Assembly: GCA_028291985.1 (NCBI GenBank)
Contig: JAQGNE010000054.1
Location: 1 to 64,000 of the forward strand
Length of the DNA: 64,000 bases
Source: Polaromonas sp.
GTDB lineage: Bacteria; Pseudomonadota; Gammaproteobacteria; Burkholderiales; Burkholderiaceae_C
Reading direction: 5' to 3'
Positions 47,614-57,256 of the stretch are shown one piece after another; the stretch's first letter is position 1, and the number at the start of each line of letters is the position of its first letter. The notes beneath the pieces are model-generated. The model had not been told where the DNA came from and made no database searches. It saw only the letters and a program-made list of their open reading frames with translations. The position numbers were made by a program, and so were the translations under genes.

Positions 47614-48456
47614 TCAGGCTGCGCCAAACTCGTCGCCCATTTCGCGTGCCCGATTTTGGGCGGCGCGCATCGCCTCGATGAAGCGGGGCTTGACGTCTGA
47701 CTGCTCCATTGACATAAGTGCCGCAAAGGTGGTGCCGCCCTTGGAGGTGACCTGGGCGCGCAGGGTTTCGGGCGCGTCCGTTGACGCGGCGGCCAGCTCG
47801 GACGAGCCGGTGAAGGTGGCCACTGATAAGCGGTGCGCCTGATCGCGACTCAGGCCCATCTGCATGCCGGCCTCGATCATGGCCTCCATGAAGTAAAAAA
47901 CATAGGCCGGGCCGGAGCCCGATAGGGCGGTCACCGCATCGAGCTGCGCCTCGTCTTCCAGCCACAGGCTGCTGCCCATGGTATGTGCAACCTGCTCGAC
48001 GGTCTGGCGATCGGCAGCGGTGACTGCGTCGCGTGCAAACAGGCCGGTCATGCCCTTGCCGATCAATGCCGGCGTGTTGGGCATGGCCCGCACCACCCGG
48101 CCGGTGCCCAGCCAGTCGGTAATGCTGCTGGAACGCACGCCAGCGGCAACGCTCAGGTGCAGTGCCTGCCGGATGTGGTCAGCGGCCTGGCTTGCGGCTT
48201 CCCGAAAGGTCTGGGGCTTGACGGCCCACACCACCAGGCTGGCGGTTGCCAGACCTGGGCCGGCCTGCGCCTGGGCCTTGACGCCCAGCAGGTCCATCAG
48301 TTTGGCGCGTTGCGCATCAAAGGGCTCGACCACCTCGAACTGCCCGGGTGCCATGCCGCGCTTGAGCAGCCCGCCAATGATGGCCATCGCCATGTTGCCG
48401 CCGCCGATGAAGGCTATTTTTTCGGCGTGGGTGCTGCTGGAAAGTGGCGTTGGCAT
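47614..48456 (-). CDS. proC: Pyrroline-5-carboxylate reductase
   Basis: ProC reduces pyrroline-5-carboxylate to proline with NADPH. The 280-residue product has the Rossmann loop IAFIGGGNMAMAIIGG, VWAVKPQTF, RAMPNTPALIGKGM and the family signature near ALSGSGPAYVFYFMEAM, followed by TSKGGTT. I use ATG 48456; 15 more codons are open upstream. It is convergent with ubiA, with 25 bases between the stop codons. Confidence 0.96.
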   Translation of the reverse strand: MPTPLSSSTHAEKIAFIGGGNMAMAIIGGLLKRGMAPGQFEVVEPFDAQRAKLMDLLGVKAQAQAGPGLATASLVVWAVKPQTFREAASQAADHIRQALHLSVAAGVRSSSITDWLGTGRVVRAMPNTPALIGKGMTGLFARDAVTAADRQTVEQVAHTMGSSLWLEDEAQLDAVTALSGSGPAYVFYFMEAMIEAGMQMGLSRDQAHRLSVATFTGSSELAAASTDAPETLRAQVTSKGGTTFAALMSMEQSDVKPRFIEAMRAAQNRAREMGDEFGAA

Positions 48457-48565
48457 GGGCGGGTTCCTGGGTGTCAATGGCTGGGGAAAGGGCCGGCACA
48501 TTGTCGCTGAGGGATGCTGGCCGGCTTCGCGGCAGAGCCGCTTGCATGGCTTGTGTGGGCAGGTG

Positions 48566-50068
48566 CTAGTCCAGCACGGTCTGGCGCACCGCGTGCTCCC
48601 ACCGGTCCATCAGCGCGGCAGCGCGGTCGGCGCCCAGCGTGGGCCGGAAGGTGCGCTCGGCGCGCCACATCGCCGACAGCTCGTCGATGCTGGTGTAGAC
48701 GCCGCTGGACAGGCCGGCAAGATAAGCCGCCCCCAGCGCTGTGGTTTCCACCACCGCCGGCCGCACCACCGGAATGCCCAGCAGGTCCGCCTGAAACTGC
48801 ATCAGCAAATCATTGACACAGGCGCCGCCATCCACACGCAGCTCTGCCACCGGGGCAGCGCCATTGCTGACCGCGTCGCGGCTCATGGCCTGCAGCAGCG
48901 CTGCGCTTTGATAGGCGATGCTCTCAAGCGCCGCACGCGCAATGTGGGCGACGGTGGTGCCGCGTGTGAGGCCTGTGATGGTGCCGCGCGCGTCAGGCTT
49001 CCAGTAGGGTGCGCCAAGGCCGGTAAAGGCTGGCACCATGATCACACCGCCCGAGTCGGGAACGCTTTGCGCCAACGACTGCACTTCGGCGCTGCCCTTG
49101 ATGGCGTTCAGCCCGTCGCGCAGCCACTGCACCACGGCGCCGCCGACAAAGACGCTGCCTTCCATGGCAAATGCGGTTTGTGCGCTGGTCTGGGCAGCGC
49201 TGGTGGTCAGCAGCCCGTTGTGCGAAGTCTGGAATTGGCCGCCGGTATGCATCAGCAGAAAGCAGCCGGTGCCGTAGGTGTTCTTGGCCATGCCCGCCTT
49301 GAAGCAGGCCTGGCCGAAGAGGGCGCTTTGCTGGTCACCCGCCACGCCGCCGATCACCATCGGATGGCCGAGCAGCTCAGGCCTGACCGTGCCGTAATGC
49401 GCACTCGACGGCAGCACCTGCGGCATCAGTGAGGCGTCGATGCCCAGCAGACCCAGCAACTCGTCGTCCCATGCATTGGTATGCACATTGAACAGCATGG
49501 TGCGGGACGCGTTGGTCACATCAGTGGCATGCAGGCCACCGCCGGTCAATTGCCACATCAGCCAGCTGTCAATGGTGCCAAACGCCAGTTCGCCGCGCTC
49601 CGCCTGCGCGCGCGCGCCGGGTACGTTGTCGAGCAGCCATTTGAGCTTGGTGCCCGAGAAATAGGCATCGATCAGCAAGCCGGTTTTCGACTGGATCAGC
49701 GCTGCCTTGCCGCGCTCGCGCAGCTCGGCGCAGGTGGCTTCGGCACGCCTGTCCTGCCACACGATGGCAGGGTGAATCGGCTGCCCGGTGGTGCGGCTCC
49801 AGACCACTGTGGTCTCGCGCTGGTTGGTGATGCCAAGGGCCTTGATGTCGCTGGCCTTGATGCCCTTCAAGGCGGCGAGCGCCAGGCATTCACGCGCGGT
49901 AGCGAGCTGGGTTTGCCAGATCACCATCGGGTCATGCTCGACCCAGCCCGGACGCGGGTAAATCTGCGGCAGCTCCTGTTGCGCCTGGGCGATGACATGC
50001 CCATGCTCGTCAAACACGATGCTGCGGGAACTCGACGTTCCCTGGTCAAGCGCAAGCAGATACGTCAT
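48566..50068 (-). CDS. glpK: Glycerol kinase
   Basis: GlpK phosphorylates glycerol to sn-glycerol 3-phosphate. The 500-residue protein starts at ATG 50068 ([20 protein letters not shown]) and has the FGGY-family motifs [24 protein letters not shown] and [10 protein letters not shown], ending with [20 protein letters not shown]. The glpR gene is 31 bases upstream on the same strand, so glpR-glpK form one operon. The divergent side holds the glycerol transport scar and glpD. Confidence 0.97.
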   Translation of the reverse strand: MTYLLALDQGTSSSRSIVFDEHGHVIAQAQQELPQIYPRPGWVEHDPMVIWQTQLATARECLALAALKGIKASDIKALGITNQRETTVVWSRTTGQPIHPAIVWQDRRAEATCAELRERGKAALIQSKTGLLIDAYFSGTKLKWLLDNVPGARAQAERGELAFGTIDSWLMWQLTGGGLHATDVTNASRTMLFNVHTNAWDDELLGLLGIDASLMPQVLPSSAHYGTVRPELLGHPMVIGGVAGDQQSALFGQACFKAGMAKNTYGTGCFLLMHTGGQFQTSHNGLLTTSAAQTSAQTAFAMEGSVFVGGAVVQWLRDGLNAIKGSAEVQSLAQSVPDSGGVIMVPAFTGLGAPYWKPDARGTITGLTRGTTVAHIARAALESIAYQSAALLQAMSRDAVSNGAAPVAELRVDGGACVNDLLMQFQADLLGIPVVRPAVVETTALGAAYLAGLSSGVYTSIDELSAMWRAERTFRPTLGADRAAALMDRWEHAVRQTVLD

Positions 50069-50099
50069 GGTTGCCTTTGGTCGAAAAGGAGATGTTGGC

Positions 50100-50867
50100 T
50101 CAGGGCAGGGCGATATGGCAGGACACATCGGCGTCCTCCAGCAGGCCGGTAAAAGGTTCTGGCGGGGCGGCATCGGTGAACAGGCGGTCAATCTGGTCGA
50201 GGCGTGCCAGCTCGACCATCGCAGGCCGGTTGAACTTGCTGTTGTCTGCGGCCAGCCATACCTCCCTGGCGTGCTCGATGATGGTTTGCGCCACCTTGAC
50301 TTCGCGGTAGTCGAAGTCACGCAATGAGCCGTCGAGCTCGATGCCGGAAATGCCGATGACGGCAATGTCCACCCGGAACTGGCGTATGAAGTCCACCGCA
50401 GCCTCGCCCACGATGCCGCGGTCTCGCGGGCGCACCACGCCGCCTGCCACGATGACCTCGCAATCACCATTGCCGCACAAAATCGCTGCGACATTCAGGT
50501 TGTTGGTGATCACCCGCAGGCCCTTGTGCTGCAACAGCGAGCGGGCAACGGCTTCCGTGGTGGTGCCGATGTTGAGAATTAGCGAGCAGCCGTTGGGGAT
50601 ACGTTCGGCAATCGCCTGCGCAATGCGCGCCTTGCCTTCGGCATGAAGATTTTCGCGCTGCTGATGGGCAATGTTTTCAATAGTGGAGGTGGGCACCCGC
50701 ACGCCGCCATGAAACCGGGTCAGCAGCCCGGCCTCTGCCAGGCGCTGTACATCACGGCGCACGGTCTGCAGCGTGACTTGCAGTGTGTCTGCCAGGTTCT
50801 CGACTGAAGCGGAGCCCTGCGCCCGCACCACATCCATGAGTTTGAGTTGACGGGGGTTTGCGTTCAC
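50100..50867 (-). CDS. glpR: DeoR-family glycerol 3-phosphate repressor GlpR
   Basis: The 255-residue protein has the DeoR helix-turn-helix (about 5-55, [20 protein letters not shown]) and the C-terminal sensor domain with [15 protein letters not shown] and [20 protein letters not shown], which binds phosphorylated compounds. I start it at GTG 50867 ([14 protein letters not shown]), 10 bases after AAGGA. It probably represses glpK and the divergent glp genes through sites in the 50868-51069 spacer and responds to glycerol 3-phosphate. Confidence 0.93.
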   Translation of the reverse strand: MNANPRQLKLMDVVRAQGSASVENLADTLQVTLQTVRRDVQRLAEAGLLTRFHGGVRVPTSTIENIAHQQRENLHAEGKARIAQAIAERIPNGCSLILNIGTTTEAVARSLLQHKGLRVITNNLNVAAILCGNGDCEVIVAGGVVRPRDRGIVGEAAVDFIRQFRVDIAVIGISGIELDGSLRDFDYREVKVAQTIIEHAREVWLAADNSKFNRPAMVELARLDQIDRLFTDAAPPEPFTGLLEDADVSCHIALP

Positions 50868-50904
50868 GCTGACAAAATCCTTAACGGGGCTAACGACTTT
50901 ATAT

Positions 50905-50975
50905 CGAAACAAAAGGAAACTGATAAGGGAAAATAACTAGAACAAACGCGCTCAAAACAACAAAACTAGAACGAA
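50905..50975. promoter_or_regulatory. Candidate GlpR operator region
   Basis: This AT-richer spacer has a direct repeat AACTAGAACRAA at 50935-50946 and 50964-50975, 29 bases apart (about three helix turns). ATCGAAACAAAA at about 50903 and GAACGAAACC at about 50970 share a CGAAAC core. Such repeats between glpR and the divergent glp genes are the likely operators, but I cannot confirm the consensus. Confidence 0.4.
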
Positions 50976-51080
50976 ACCGAATCAGTACCCGAAATAAGTG
51001 TGGGAGAAGTCACGGTGTGGAACTATCTGTTGTGTAACCCGGTCCGCTGTCACTCGGAATTCGAACCGCGGAGGCCAAAA

Positions 51081-51676
51081 AAGCAGCTTGCGCTTGACCA
51101 TCTCGGCAAACGCGTTGGCGCGGAGCAATGGCTCTACGACCTCACGCTTGCGTCCCGCCCCGGGGAGGTCACGGTGTTGCTCGGCGCCACCCGGGCGGGC
51201 AAAACCAGTTTGATGCGCATCATGGCGGGCCTTGACGTGCCCACCGATGGGCGTGTGCATGTTGACGGGGTCGACGTCACCGGTGTGCCCCTGTGTGAGC
51301 GCAACGTTGCGATGGTCTACCAGCAGTTCATCAACTACCCGTCGCTCCAGGTGGCGGACAACATCGCGCCGCCGCGCAAGCTGCGCGGCGAGAAAAACCT
51401 CGGCGCCAAGGTGCGCAGTCTCGCCGAACGCCTGCATATCAAGATGTTTTTGGACCGCTATCCCGCAGTGCTGTCGGGCGGCCAGCGGCAGCGTGTGGCA
51501 CTGGCGCGCGCGCTGGCAAAGGGCGCACCCCTGATGCTGCTGGACGAGCCGCTGGTGAATCTCGACTACAAGCTGAGGGAAGAGCTGCGCGACGAGCTGA
51601 CGCAACTCTTTGCGGCAGGCGACTCGACCGTCATCTATGCGACCCCCGAGCCGGGCGAGGCACTGCTGCTCGGGGG
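51081..51676 (+). pseudogene. glpS: Glycerol ABC transporter ATPase GlpS, truncated
   Basis: The translation QLALDHLGKRVGAEQWLYDL through Walker A (GATRAGKTS), NVAMVYQQFINYPS, the signature LSGGQRQR and Walker B (LMLLDEPLVNLDYKL) to PGEALLLGG is a GlpS-type ATPase. Relatives have about 360 residues; here the protein stops matching after about 200. The codon where family members start is AAG at 51081, six bases after a perfect GGAGG, so the start codon also seems lost. A GTG at 51000 gives a longer frame with unrelated N-terminal residues. Confidence 0.85.
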
Positions 51677-51763
51677 CTATGGAAGAAACTGGCCAACGAG
51701 AAGCCGAAGGGCGAGACCATCAATTACGACAAGATGCTCCAGGCCTGGAAAGACGGCAAGTAA
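51677..51763 (+). pseudogene. glpV: Glycerol ABC transporter substrate-binding protein GlpV, 3' remnant
   Basis: In the frame offset from glpS, LWKKLANEKPKGETINYDKM followed by LQAWKDGK and a stop codon matches the very C-terminus of the periplasmic glycerol-binding protein GlpV. Only 28 codons remain. The membrane subunit genes that normally separate glpS and glpV are absent, so one deletion joined the two ends at about 51672-51680. It is out of frame with glpS. Confidence 0.75.
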
Positions 51764-51886
51764 CGTCAATGCAGGCAGGCTTCGGGTACTGCCAGCGCCC
51801 GCGGCCGTCACGCCATCTGCTGATAGTTGCCACAGCGGCAACCGCAAGCGAAGGAACGGATTTGATGCTTACAGGAGTACCAGACC

Positions 51887-53485
51887 ATGACAGGTAATGC
51901 AGCGGCTTTTGCCACGCAGCGTGATGAGCTGACAAGTCGGCTTGACGAGCCGCGCACATACGATATCGCCATCATCGGCGGCGGTGCAACCGGACTGGGC
52001 GTGGCCCTGGATGCCGCCGTGCGTGGCTTTTCCGTGATCCTGTTCGACTCGCATGACTTTGCAAAGGGCACGTCATCGCGTGCAACCAAGCTGGTACACG
52101 GCGGGGTGCGTTATCTGGCGCAGGGCAACATTTCTTTGGTTCGTGAGGCCTTGCATGAGCGTACGACGCTCTTGGCAAACGCGCCGCACCTCGCCCAGCC
52201 CCTGCCTTTTGTCATGCCGTCGTACCGATTCTGGGAAGCGCCGTTCTATGGCGTAGGGCTCAAAATGTATGACGCCCTGGCCGGGAAAGCAGGTCTGGGC
52301 GCCACCGAGTTCCTCAGTCGCGATGAAACGCTAGCGCTCTTGCCGAATACGCGCCAGCAGCGCCCAGGGGGGCGTCTGCAGGGTGGCGTGAAATACTGGG
52401 ACGGGCAGTTCGACGACGCCCGCCTTGCGCTTGCCCTGGCAAGAACGGCCGCGGTTCACGGCGGGCTGCTGGTTAATTACTGCTCGGCAACCCGCCTGCT
52501 GCACCAGAACGGCAAGATCATCGGCGTTGAGGTTGAGGACCAGGAAACCGGTAAGTCCTACGACATCAAGGCCAAATGCGTGGTCAACGCCACTGGTGTG
52601 TGGGTCGACCAGTTCCGCATGGAAGACGCACGGTCAATGGGCAAGGCCGTCCAGGCGATGGTTGCCCCGAGCCAGGGTGTGCACATCGTTGTCGACCGCG
52701 AATTTCTGCCGGGCCATCATGCGCTGCTGGTGCCAAAAACCGGTGACGGCCGTGTGTTGTTTGCAGTCCCTTGGCTGGGCAAGACCGTCCTGGGAACCAC
52801 CGACACGCCGCGCGGCGATCTCGCGCGGGAACCGGAAGCGTTCAGGGAAGAGGTCGACTTCATACTGGGTGAATGCGCAAATTACCTCACCCGATCGCCG
52901 ACGCGCGCTGATATCAAGAGCATCTGGGTCGGCTTGCGGCCCCTGGTAAAACCGGCCGACAACGGTGGCGACCATACACAGGGTATCTCGCGGGAGCACA
53001 CGGTTCTAGTCAGCAAGACCGGTCTGGTCACCGTCACCGGCGGCAAGTGGACCACCTACCGGGCCATGGCTGAGGACGTGCTCAACCATTGCTTCCAGGC
53101 ATCGCTTCTGGCGGCGAAACCGGCGGGAGCGACTGTCAGACTGCCGCTGGTAGGTTCACGTGTGTCAACCAAGAAAATCAGTGACGAGCCTGGAATCCAC
53201 CTGTACGGCAGCGATGCAGACACGGTACTGGCGCTGCCGGGAGCAGACCGACAACTGGGGGGTGGGCTGACCGAAGCCATGGTGCGATTTGCCGTCCGCT
53301 TCGAATACGCAAGAACGGTTGAGGATGTTCTCGCGCGGCGTTCAAGGCTGCTCTTTCTGGATGCAGCCCAAGCAAGGCAGACGGCAGCAGTTGTGGCTGA
53401 TATCCTCCAGGATGAGAAGATCGCAGACCCCGGGCTGACCGCATTTTTGACACTTTGCGACCAATACCTGCACATACCTCCTTGA
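51887..53485 (+). CDS. glpD: Aerobic glycerol 3-phosphate dehydrogenase
   Basis: GlpD oxidises glycerol 3-phosphate to dihydroxyacetone phosphate and passes electrons to the quinone pool at the inner membrane. The 532-residue protein has the FAD-binding start YDIAIIGGGATGLGVALDAA, SSRATKLVHGGVRYLAQGN and VTVTGGKWTTYRAMAEDVL. An AGGAG lies nine bases before the ATG. It is intact even though the transport genes just upstream are broken, and glpK and glpR are intact on the other side. Confidence 0.97.
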   Translation: MTGNAAAFATQRDELTSRLDEPRTYDIAIIGGGATGLGVALDAAVRGFSVILFDSHDFAKGTSSRATKLVHGGVRYLAQGNISLVREALHERTTLLANAPHLAQPLPFVMPSYRFWEAPFYGVGLKMYDALAGKAGLGATEFLSRDETLALLPNTRQQRPGGRLQGGVKYWDGQFDDARLALALARTAAVHGGLLVNYCSATRLLHQNGKIIGVEVEDQETGKSYDIKAKCVVNATGVWVDQFRMEDARSMGKAVQAMVAPSQGVHIVVDREFLPGHHALLVPKTGDGRVLFAVPWLGKTVLGTTDTPRGDLAREPEAFREEVDFILGECANYLTRSPTRADIKSIWVGLRPLVKPADNGGDHTQGISREHTVLVSKTGLVTVTGGKWTTYRAMAEDVLNHCFQASLLAAKPAGATVRLPLVGSRVSTKKISDEPGIHLYGSDADTVLALPGADRQLGGGLTEAMVRFAVRFEYARTVEDVLARRSRLLFLDAAQARQTAAVVADILQDEKIADPGLTAFLTLCDQYLHIPP

Positions 53486-53621
53486 CGGACTGCTTGCAGG
53501 ATTGGCGGCCAAATCTAACCCTGGCCCAATACCTACAAGGGCTTGTTGCTATGATATTCATGGTTAACGGGCGCCGCGGTCACGTTTTCGCCAGGTATTT
53601 CGAAGTATTGCCAAATACCTG

Positions 53622-53650
53622 TTGACACAAGCGCCGATTTTGTAGATACT
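53622..53650 (+). promoter_or_regulatory. Promoter of the rplN-rplQ ribosomal operon
   Basis: TTGACA (53622-53627) and GATACT (53645-53650) are separated by 17 bases. Transcription would start near 53657. It lies about 140 bases before rplN, at the head of the spc-like gene block, which lacks the S10 genes directly upstream here. Confidence 0.65.
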
Positions 53651-53656
53651 CGTGGG

Positions 53657-53765
53657 CTTCGCTACATACAGCGAAGAATTCTGCCTAACGGAAGCACTGC
53701 AAGTGGTTTGCAGTGTGGACAACAGGCCCAAGACTGATTGATAGAAGCCTTAACCGGCTTCTATC
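53657..53765 (+). promoter_or_regulatory. Structured leader of rplN with three hairpins
   Basis: Three perfect hairpins follow the predicted transcription start. Stem 1 is CTTCGCT/AGCGAAG (53657-53676), stem 2 is CACTGCAA/TTGCAGTG (53695-53715) and stem 3 is GATAGAAGCC/GGCTTCTATC (53740-53765). None has a T-run after it, so they are not plain terminators. A ribosomal protein binding site or an mRNA stability element is possible; no named class fits by eye. Confidence 0.6.
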
Positions 53766-53788
53766 GGTGCAAGTTGGGAACACATTAA

Positions 53789-54157
53789 ATGATTCAAACG
53801 CAATCCAAACTCGATGTTGCTGACAACACGGGTGCCAAGTCCGTGATGTGCATCAAGGTGCTGGGTGGATCCAAGCGCCGGTACGCCAGCGTGGGTGATG
53901 TCATCAAAGTCAGCATCAAGGAAGCAGCGCCACGTGGCCGCGTCAAAAAAGGCGAGGTTTACAGCGCAGTGGTCGTTCGCACTGCCAAAGGCATCCGCCG
54001 CGGCGATGGTTCGCTCGTTAAATTCGATGGCAACGCAGCAGTGTTGCTCAATGCCAAGCTGGAGCCGATCGGCACCCGCATCTTTGGACCGGTAACGCGC
54101 GAACTGCGCACCGAGAAGTTCATGAAGATCGTGTCCCTGGCTCCAGAAGTTTTGTAA
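53789..54157 (+). CDS. rplN: 50S ribosomal protein L14
   Basis: The 122-residue protein begins [20 protein letters not shown] and contains [19 protein letters not shown] and [19 protein letters not shown], all typical of L14 (uL14), which sits at the subunit interface of the large subunit. It is the first gene of the block. In E. coli rpsQ would precede it; here glpD does, so the S10 part of the cluster must be elsewhere or further away. Confidence 0.98.
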   Translation: MIQTQSKLDVADNTGAKSVMCIKVLGGSKRRYASVGDVIKVSIKEAAPRGRVKKGEVYSAVVVRTAKGIRRGDGSLVKFDGNAAVLLNAKLEPIGTRIFGPVTRELRTEKFMKIVSLAPEVL

Positions 54158-54165
54158 GGCGCGTC

Positions 54166-54486
54166 ATGAACAAAATTCGTAAAGGTGACGAGATCATCGT
54201 CATCGCAGGCCGGGACAAAGGCAAGCGTGGCACGATCACGCAGCGCATCGACGACAGCTATGTGCTGGTCGACGGCATCAATCTGGTAAAGAAGCACACC
54301 AAGCCGAATCCTCTTAAGGGAGCCACCGGCGGCATTGTGCAAAAAAGCATGCCGATCCATCAGTCGAACGTCGCTATTTTTAATGCGGCGACCGGCAAAG
54401 CGGATCGTGTGGGAATCAAGCTTCTGGCAGACGGCAAGAAAGTGCGCGTCTTCAAGTCCAGTGGCGACGAAATTAAGGCTGCGTAA
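54166..54486 (+). CDS. rplX: 50S ribosomal protein L24
   Basis: L24 (uL24) is one of the two assembly initiators of the large subunit. The 106-residue protein starts [20 protein letters not shown], the KOW motif, and continues with [16 protein letters not shown]. It starts eight bases after rplN and ends one base before the rplE start codon, so these genes are translated as a tight set. Confidence 0.98.
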   Translation: MNKIRKGDEIIVIAGRDKGKRGTITQRIDDSYVLVDGINLVKKHTKPNPLKGATGGIVQKSMPIHQSNVAIFNAATGKADRVGIKLLADGKKVRVFKSSGDEIKAA

Positions 54487-54487
54487 C

Positions 54488-55027
54488 ATGGCACGCTTAC
54501 AAGATCAATATCGCGAAAAAATCGCTCCGGCGCTGATTGAGAAATTCGGTTACACCACGCCCATGCAGGTTCCGCGTATCACCAAGATTACGCTGAACAT
54601 GGGTGTCAGCGAGGCTGTGGCTGACAAAAAAGTCATGGATAACGCCGTTGGCGACATGACCAAGATTGCAGGACAGCGCCCGGTAGTTACGAAGGCCAAG
54701 AAGGCTATCGCCGGTTTCAAGATTCGCGAAGACCTGCCCATCGGCTGCATGGTGACCTTGCGCGGCCTCAAGATGTACGAATTCCTGGATCGCTTCGTGA
54801 CGGTGGCCTTGCCGCGTGTACGTGACTTTCGCGGAATTTCCGGTCGCGCGTTTGACGGTCGCGGAAATTACAACATCGGCGTTAAAGAGCAGATTATTTT
54901 TCCTGAGATCGAGTACGACAAGGTTGACGCCTTGCGTGGGCTCAACATCAGCATCACCACGACGGCCAAGACCGATGAAGAGTGCAAGGCACTTCTCACC
55001 GCCTTCCGTTTTCCGTTCAAGAACTGA
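54488..55027 (+). CDS. rplE: 50S ribosomal protein L5
   Basis: L5 (uL5) binds 5S rRNA in the central protuberance. The 179-residue protein starts at ATG 54488 ([20 protein letters not shown]) and has [30 protein letters not shown] and [20 protein letters not shown]. The open frame runs 51 codons upstream through rplX, but this is not part of L5. Confidence 0.98.
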   Translation: MARLQDQYREKIAPALIEKFGYTTPMQVPRITKITLNMGVSEAVADKKVMDNAVGDMTKIAGQRPVVTKAKKAIAGFKIREDLPIGCMVTLRGLKMYEFLDRFVTVALPRVRDFRGISGRAFDGRGNYNIGVKEQIIFPEIEYDKVDALRGLNISITTTAKTDEECKALLTAFRFPFKN

Positions 55028-55036
55028 AGGCGCAAG

Positions 55037-55342
55037 ATGGCAAAACAAGCATTGCTGCAACGTGAATTGAAGCGCGACAAACTGGTCGCAAAGTTCGCAA
55101 AAAAACACGCAGACCTGAAAAAAACTGCTAACGACTTCAAGCGTACCGACAGCGAGCGAGCGCTGGCTCGCCTGGAGTTGCAAAAGCTGCCGCGTAATGC
55201 AAACCCAACACGCCAGCGCAACCGCTGCGCGATCACGGGACGTCCTCGTGGCACATTCAGCCAGTTCGGATTGGCACGCCACAAGATTCGCGAATTGGCT
55301 TTCGCGGGCGATATCCCGGGCATCACCAAAGCCAGCTGGTAA
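55037..55342 (+). CDS. rpsN: 30S ribosomal protein S14, zinc-independent form
   Basis: The 101-residue protein is the long form of S14 (uS14) without zinc-binding cysteines: [20 protein letters not shown] at the start and [20 protein letters not shown] near the end. It acts late in assembly of the head of the small subunit. It follows rplE by nine bases. Confidence 0.98.
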   Translation: MAKQALLQRELKRDKLVAKFAKKHADLKKTANDFKRTDSERALARLELQKLPRNANPTRQRNRCAITGRPRGTFSQFGLARHKIRELAFAGDIPGITKASW

Positions 55343-55357
55343 TAGGAGAACCGCAAA

Positions 55358-55753
55358 ATGAGTATGAGTGATCCTATTGCCGACATGCTGACACGCATTC
55401 GGAATGCACAAATGGTCGAGAAGGCCGTGGTGCTGGTGCCGTCGTCAAAAGTCAAGATTGCCATCGCGCAGGTCTTGAAGGATGAGGGCTATATCGATGG
55501 CTTCTCCGTCAAGAGTGACGAAGGCAAGTCCCAGCTAGAAATTGCCCTTAAGTATTACGCAGGCAAGCCCGTGATTGAGCGCATAGAGCGCGTCAGCCGC
55601 CCAGGCCTTCGGGTTTACAAAGGCCATGGCGCCATCCCCCAGGTCATGAACGGCCTTGGCGTGGCAATTGTCACCACACCTCAGGGTGTCATGACTGATC
55701 GCAAGGCGCGCGCTACCGGTATCGGCGGCGAAGTGCTTTGCTACGTGGCCTAA
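55358..55753 (+). CDS. rpsH: 30S ribosomal protein S8
   Basis: S8 (uS8) binds helix 21 of 16S rRNA and, in E. coli, represses the spc operon by binding near rplE. The 131-residue protein starts [20 protein letters not shown] and ends [19 protein letters not shown]. An AGGAG precedes the ATG. Whether it controls this operon cannot be read directly; the hairpins in the rplN leader are one candidate target. Confidence 0.98.
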   Translation: MSMSDPIADMLTRIRNAQMVEKAVVLVPSSKVKIAIAQVLKDEGYIDGFSVKSDEGKSQLEIALKYYAGKPVIERIERVSRPGLRVYKGHGAIPQVMNGLGVAIVTTPQGVMTDRKARATGIGGEVLCYVA

Positions 55754-55772
55754 CGGGCATCAGGAGTAGAAA

Positions 55773-56306
55773 ATGTCTCGTGTAGGAAAAATGCCAGTGT
55801 CCCTCCCGGCGGGTGTGGATGTGGCTTTCAAAGATGACCAGATCAACGTGAAGGGCGCCCTTGGCGCCCTGGCGCTGGCTCAAAACCCACTTGTCACCAT
55901 CAAAAACGATGCCGGCAAGCTGACGTTTGTGCCAGCCAATGAATCCCGCGAAGCAAACGCCATGAGCGGCACCATGCGTCAGCTGGTTAACAATATGGTG
56001 ACCGGCGTCACGAAGGGCTTCGAGAAGAAGCTCAGTCTGATTGGTGTGGGCTATAAAGCCCAGGCACAGGGCGCCAAACTAAACCTGACGGTTGGTTATT
56101 CGCACCCGGTGATTATGGACATGCCTGCTGGCATCACGGCGGCAACTCCGACCCCTACGGAAGTCGTTATCAAGGGATTCGACCGACAGCGCGTCGGCCA
56201 GATCGCTGCTGAAGTTCGTGCTGTTCGTCCACCCGAGCCTTACAAAGGCAAGGGCATCCGCTATGCGGATGAGAAGATCACGATCAAAGAAACCAAGAAG
56301 AAATAA
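55773..56306 (+). CDS. rplF: 50S ribosomal protein L6
   Basis: L6 (uL6) lies near the factor-binding site of the large subunit. The 177-residue protein starts [20 protein letters not shown] and has two repeated beta domains; [20 protein letters not shown] closes it. It follows rpsH by 19 bases with AGGAG before the ATG. Confidence 0.98.
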   Translation: MSRVGKMPVSLPAGVDVAFKDDQINVKGALGALALAQNPLVTIKNDAGKLTFVPANESREANAMSGTMRQLVNNMVTGVTKGFEKKLSLIGVGYKAQAQGAKLNLTVGYSHPVIMDMPAGITAATPTPTEVVIKGFDRQRVGQIAAEVRAVRPPEPYKGKGIRYADEKITIKETKKK

Positions 56307-56317
56307 GGAGCTGCAAC

Positions 56318-56683
56318 ATGTTGACCAAAAAAGAGCAGCGCCTTCGTCGTTCACGCCAGACCCGCATTCGCATTGCCACACAAGGCGTTGCCCGGTTGAC
56401 CGTCAACCGCACCAATCTGCACATTTATGCCAGCGTCATTTCCGGCGACGGTACCAAGGTGTTGGCGGCGGCTTCAACTGCAGAAGTTGAAATCCGCAAG
56501 GATCTTGGCGCTTCCGGCAAGGGCGGGAACGTGGCTGCAGCACAGGCTATAGGCAAGCGAATTGCTGAAAAGGCTAAAGCAGCAGGTGTTGAAAAGGTAG
56601 CGTTTGACCGCGCTGGCTTTGCGTACCATGGCCGCGTAAAAGCGCTGGCTGATGCAGCCCGCGAAGCCGGCTTGCAGTTTTAA
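56318..56683 (+). CDS. rplR: 50S ribosomal protein L18
   Basis: L18 (uL18) binds 5S rRNA with L5. The 121-residue protein starts [20 protein letters not shown] and ends with [20 protein letters not shown] and a short tail. The spacing to rplF is 11 bases. Confidence 0.98.
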   Translation: MLTKKEQRLRRSRQTRIRIATQGVARLTVNRTNLHIYASVISGDGTKVLAAASTAEVEIRKDLGASGKGGNVAAAQAIGKRIAEKAKAAGVEKVAFDRAGFAYHGRVKALADAAREAGLQF

Positions 56684-56701
56684 GCAGACTGGATACAAGA
56701 T

Positions 56702-57220
56702 ATGGCCAAGTTTCAAGCTAAATCAAACAACGACGCTCCAGACGATGGTCTGAAGGAAAAAATGATCGCGGTTAACCGCGTGACCAAAGTGGTGAAGGGT
56801 GGCCGGATTCTCGGTTTCGCTGCACTCACAGTGGTCGGTGATGGTGACGGGCGTGTCGGCATGGGAAAGGGCAAGTCGAAAGAAGTGCCTGCAGCTGTGC
56901 AGAAGGCTATGGAAGAAGCGCGTCGCAACATGACCAAGGTGTCATTGAAAAATGGCACGATTCACCATAACGTGTTTGGACACTGGGGCGCAGCCAGCGT
57001 CATGATGATGCCAGCTGCCAAAGGTACCGGCATTATTGCCGGCGGTCCAATGCGCGCCGTTTTCGAAGTCATGGGCATCACCGATATCGTGGCCAAGAGC
57101 CACGGTTCGAGCAACCCCTACAACATGGTGCGCGCCACCATGGACGCATTGAACAACTCCACCACGGCTTCTGATATTGCAGCCAAGCGTGGTAAATCGG
57201 TCGAAGAGATCTTCGGCTAA
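56702..57220 (+). CDS. rpsE: 30S ribosomal protein S5
   Basis: S5 (uS5) contributes to decoding accuracy. The 172-residue protein has an N-terminal double-stranded-RNA-binding-like domain (about 18-85, including [19 protein letters not shown]) and a C-terminal domain with [20 protein letters not shown]. Residues where spectinomycin resistance mutations arise (about 20-30) look wild type. Confidence 0.98.
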   Translation: MAKFQAKSNNDAPDDGLKEKMIAVNRVTKVVKGGRILGFAALTVVGDGDGRVGMGKGKSKEVPAAVQKAMEEARRNMTKVSLKNGTIHHNVFGHWGAASVMMMPAAKGTGIIAGGPMRAVFEVMGITDIVAKSHGSSNPYNMVRATMDALNNSTTASDIAAKRGKSVEEIFG

Positions 57221-57256
57221 GGCCCAAGATAAGGCGTATCGCCGGGAGCATTTGAA

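Noticed and set aside
50982..51605. Minus-strand frame opposite the glpS remnant
   Set aside because: The plus strand has Walker A, signature and Walker B motifs in order, so the minus frame is a shadow.
51000..51890. A 296-residue ABC ATPase gene starting at GTG 51000
   Set aside because: The first 27 residues and the last 80 do not resemble the family, and the C-terminal part runs out of frame over the GlpV tail; a deletion remnant explains it better.
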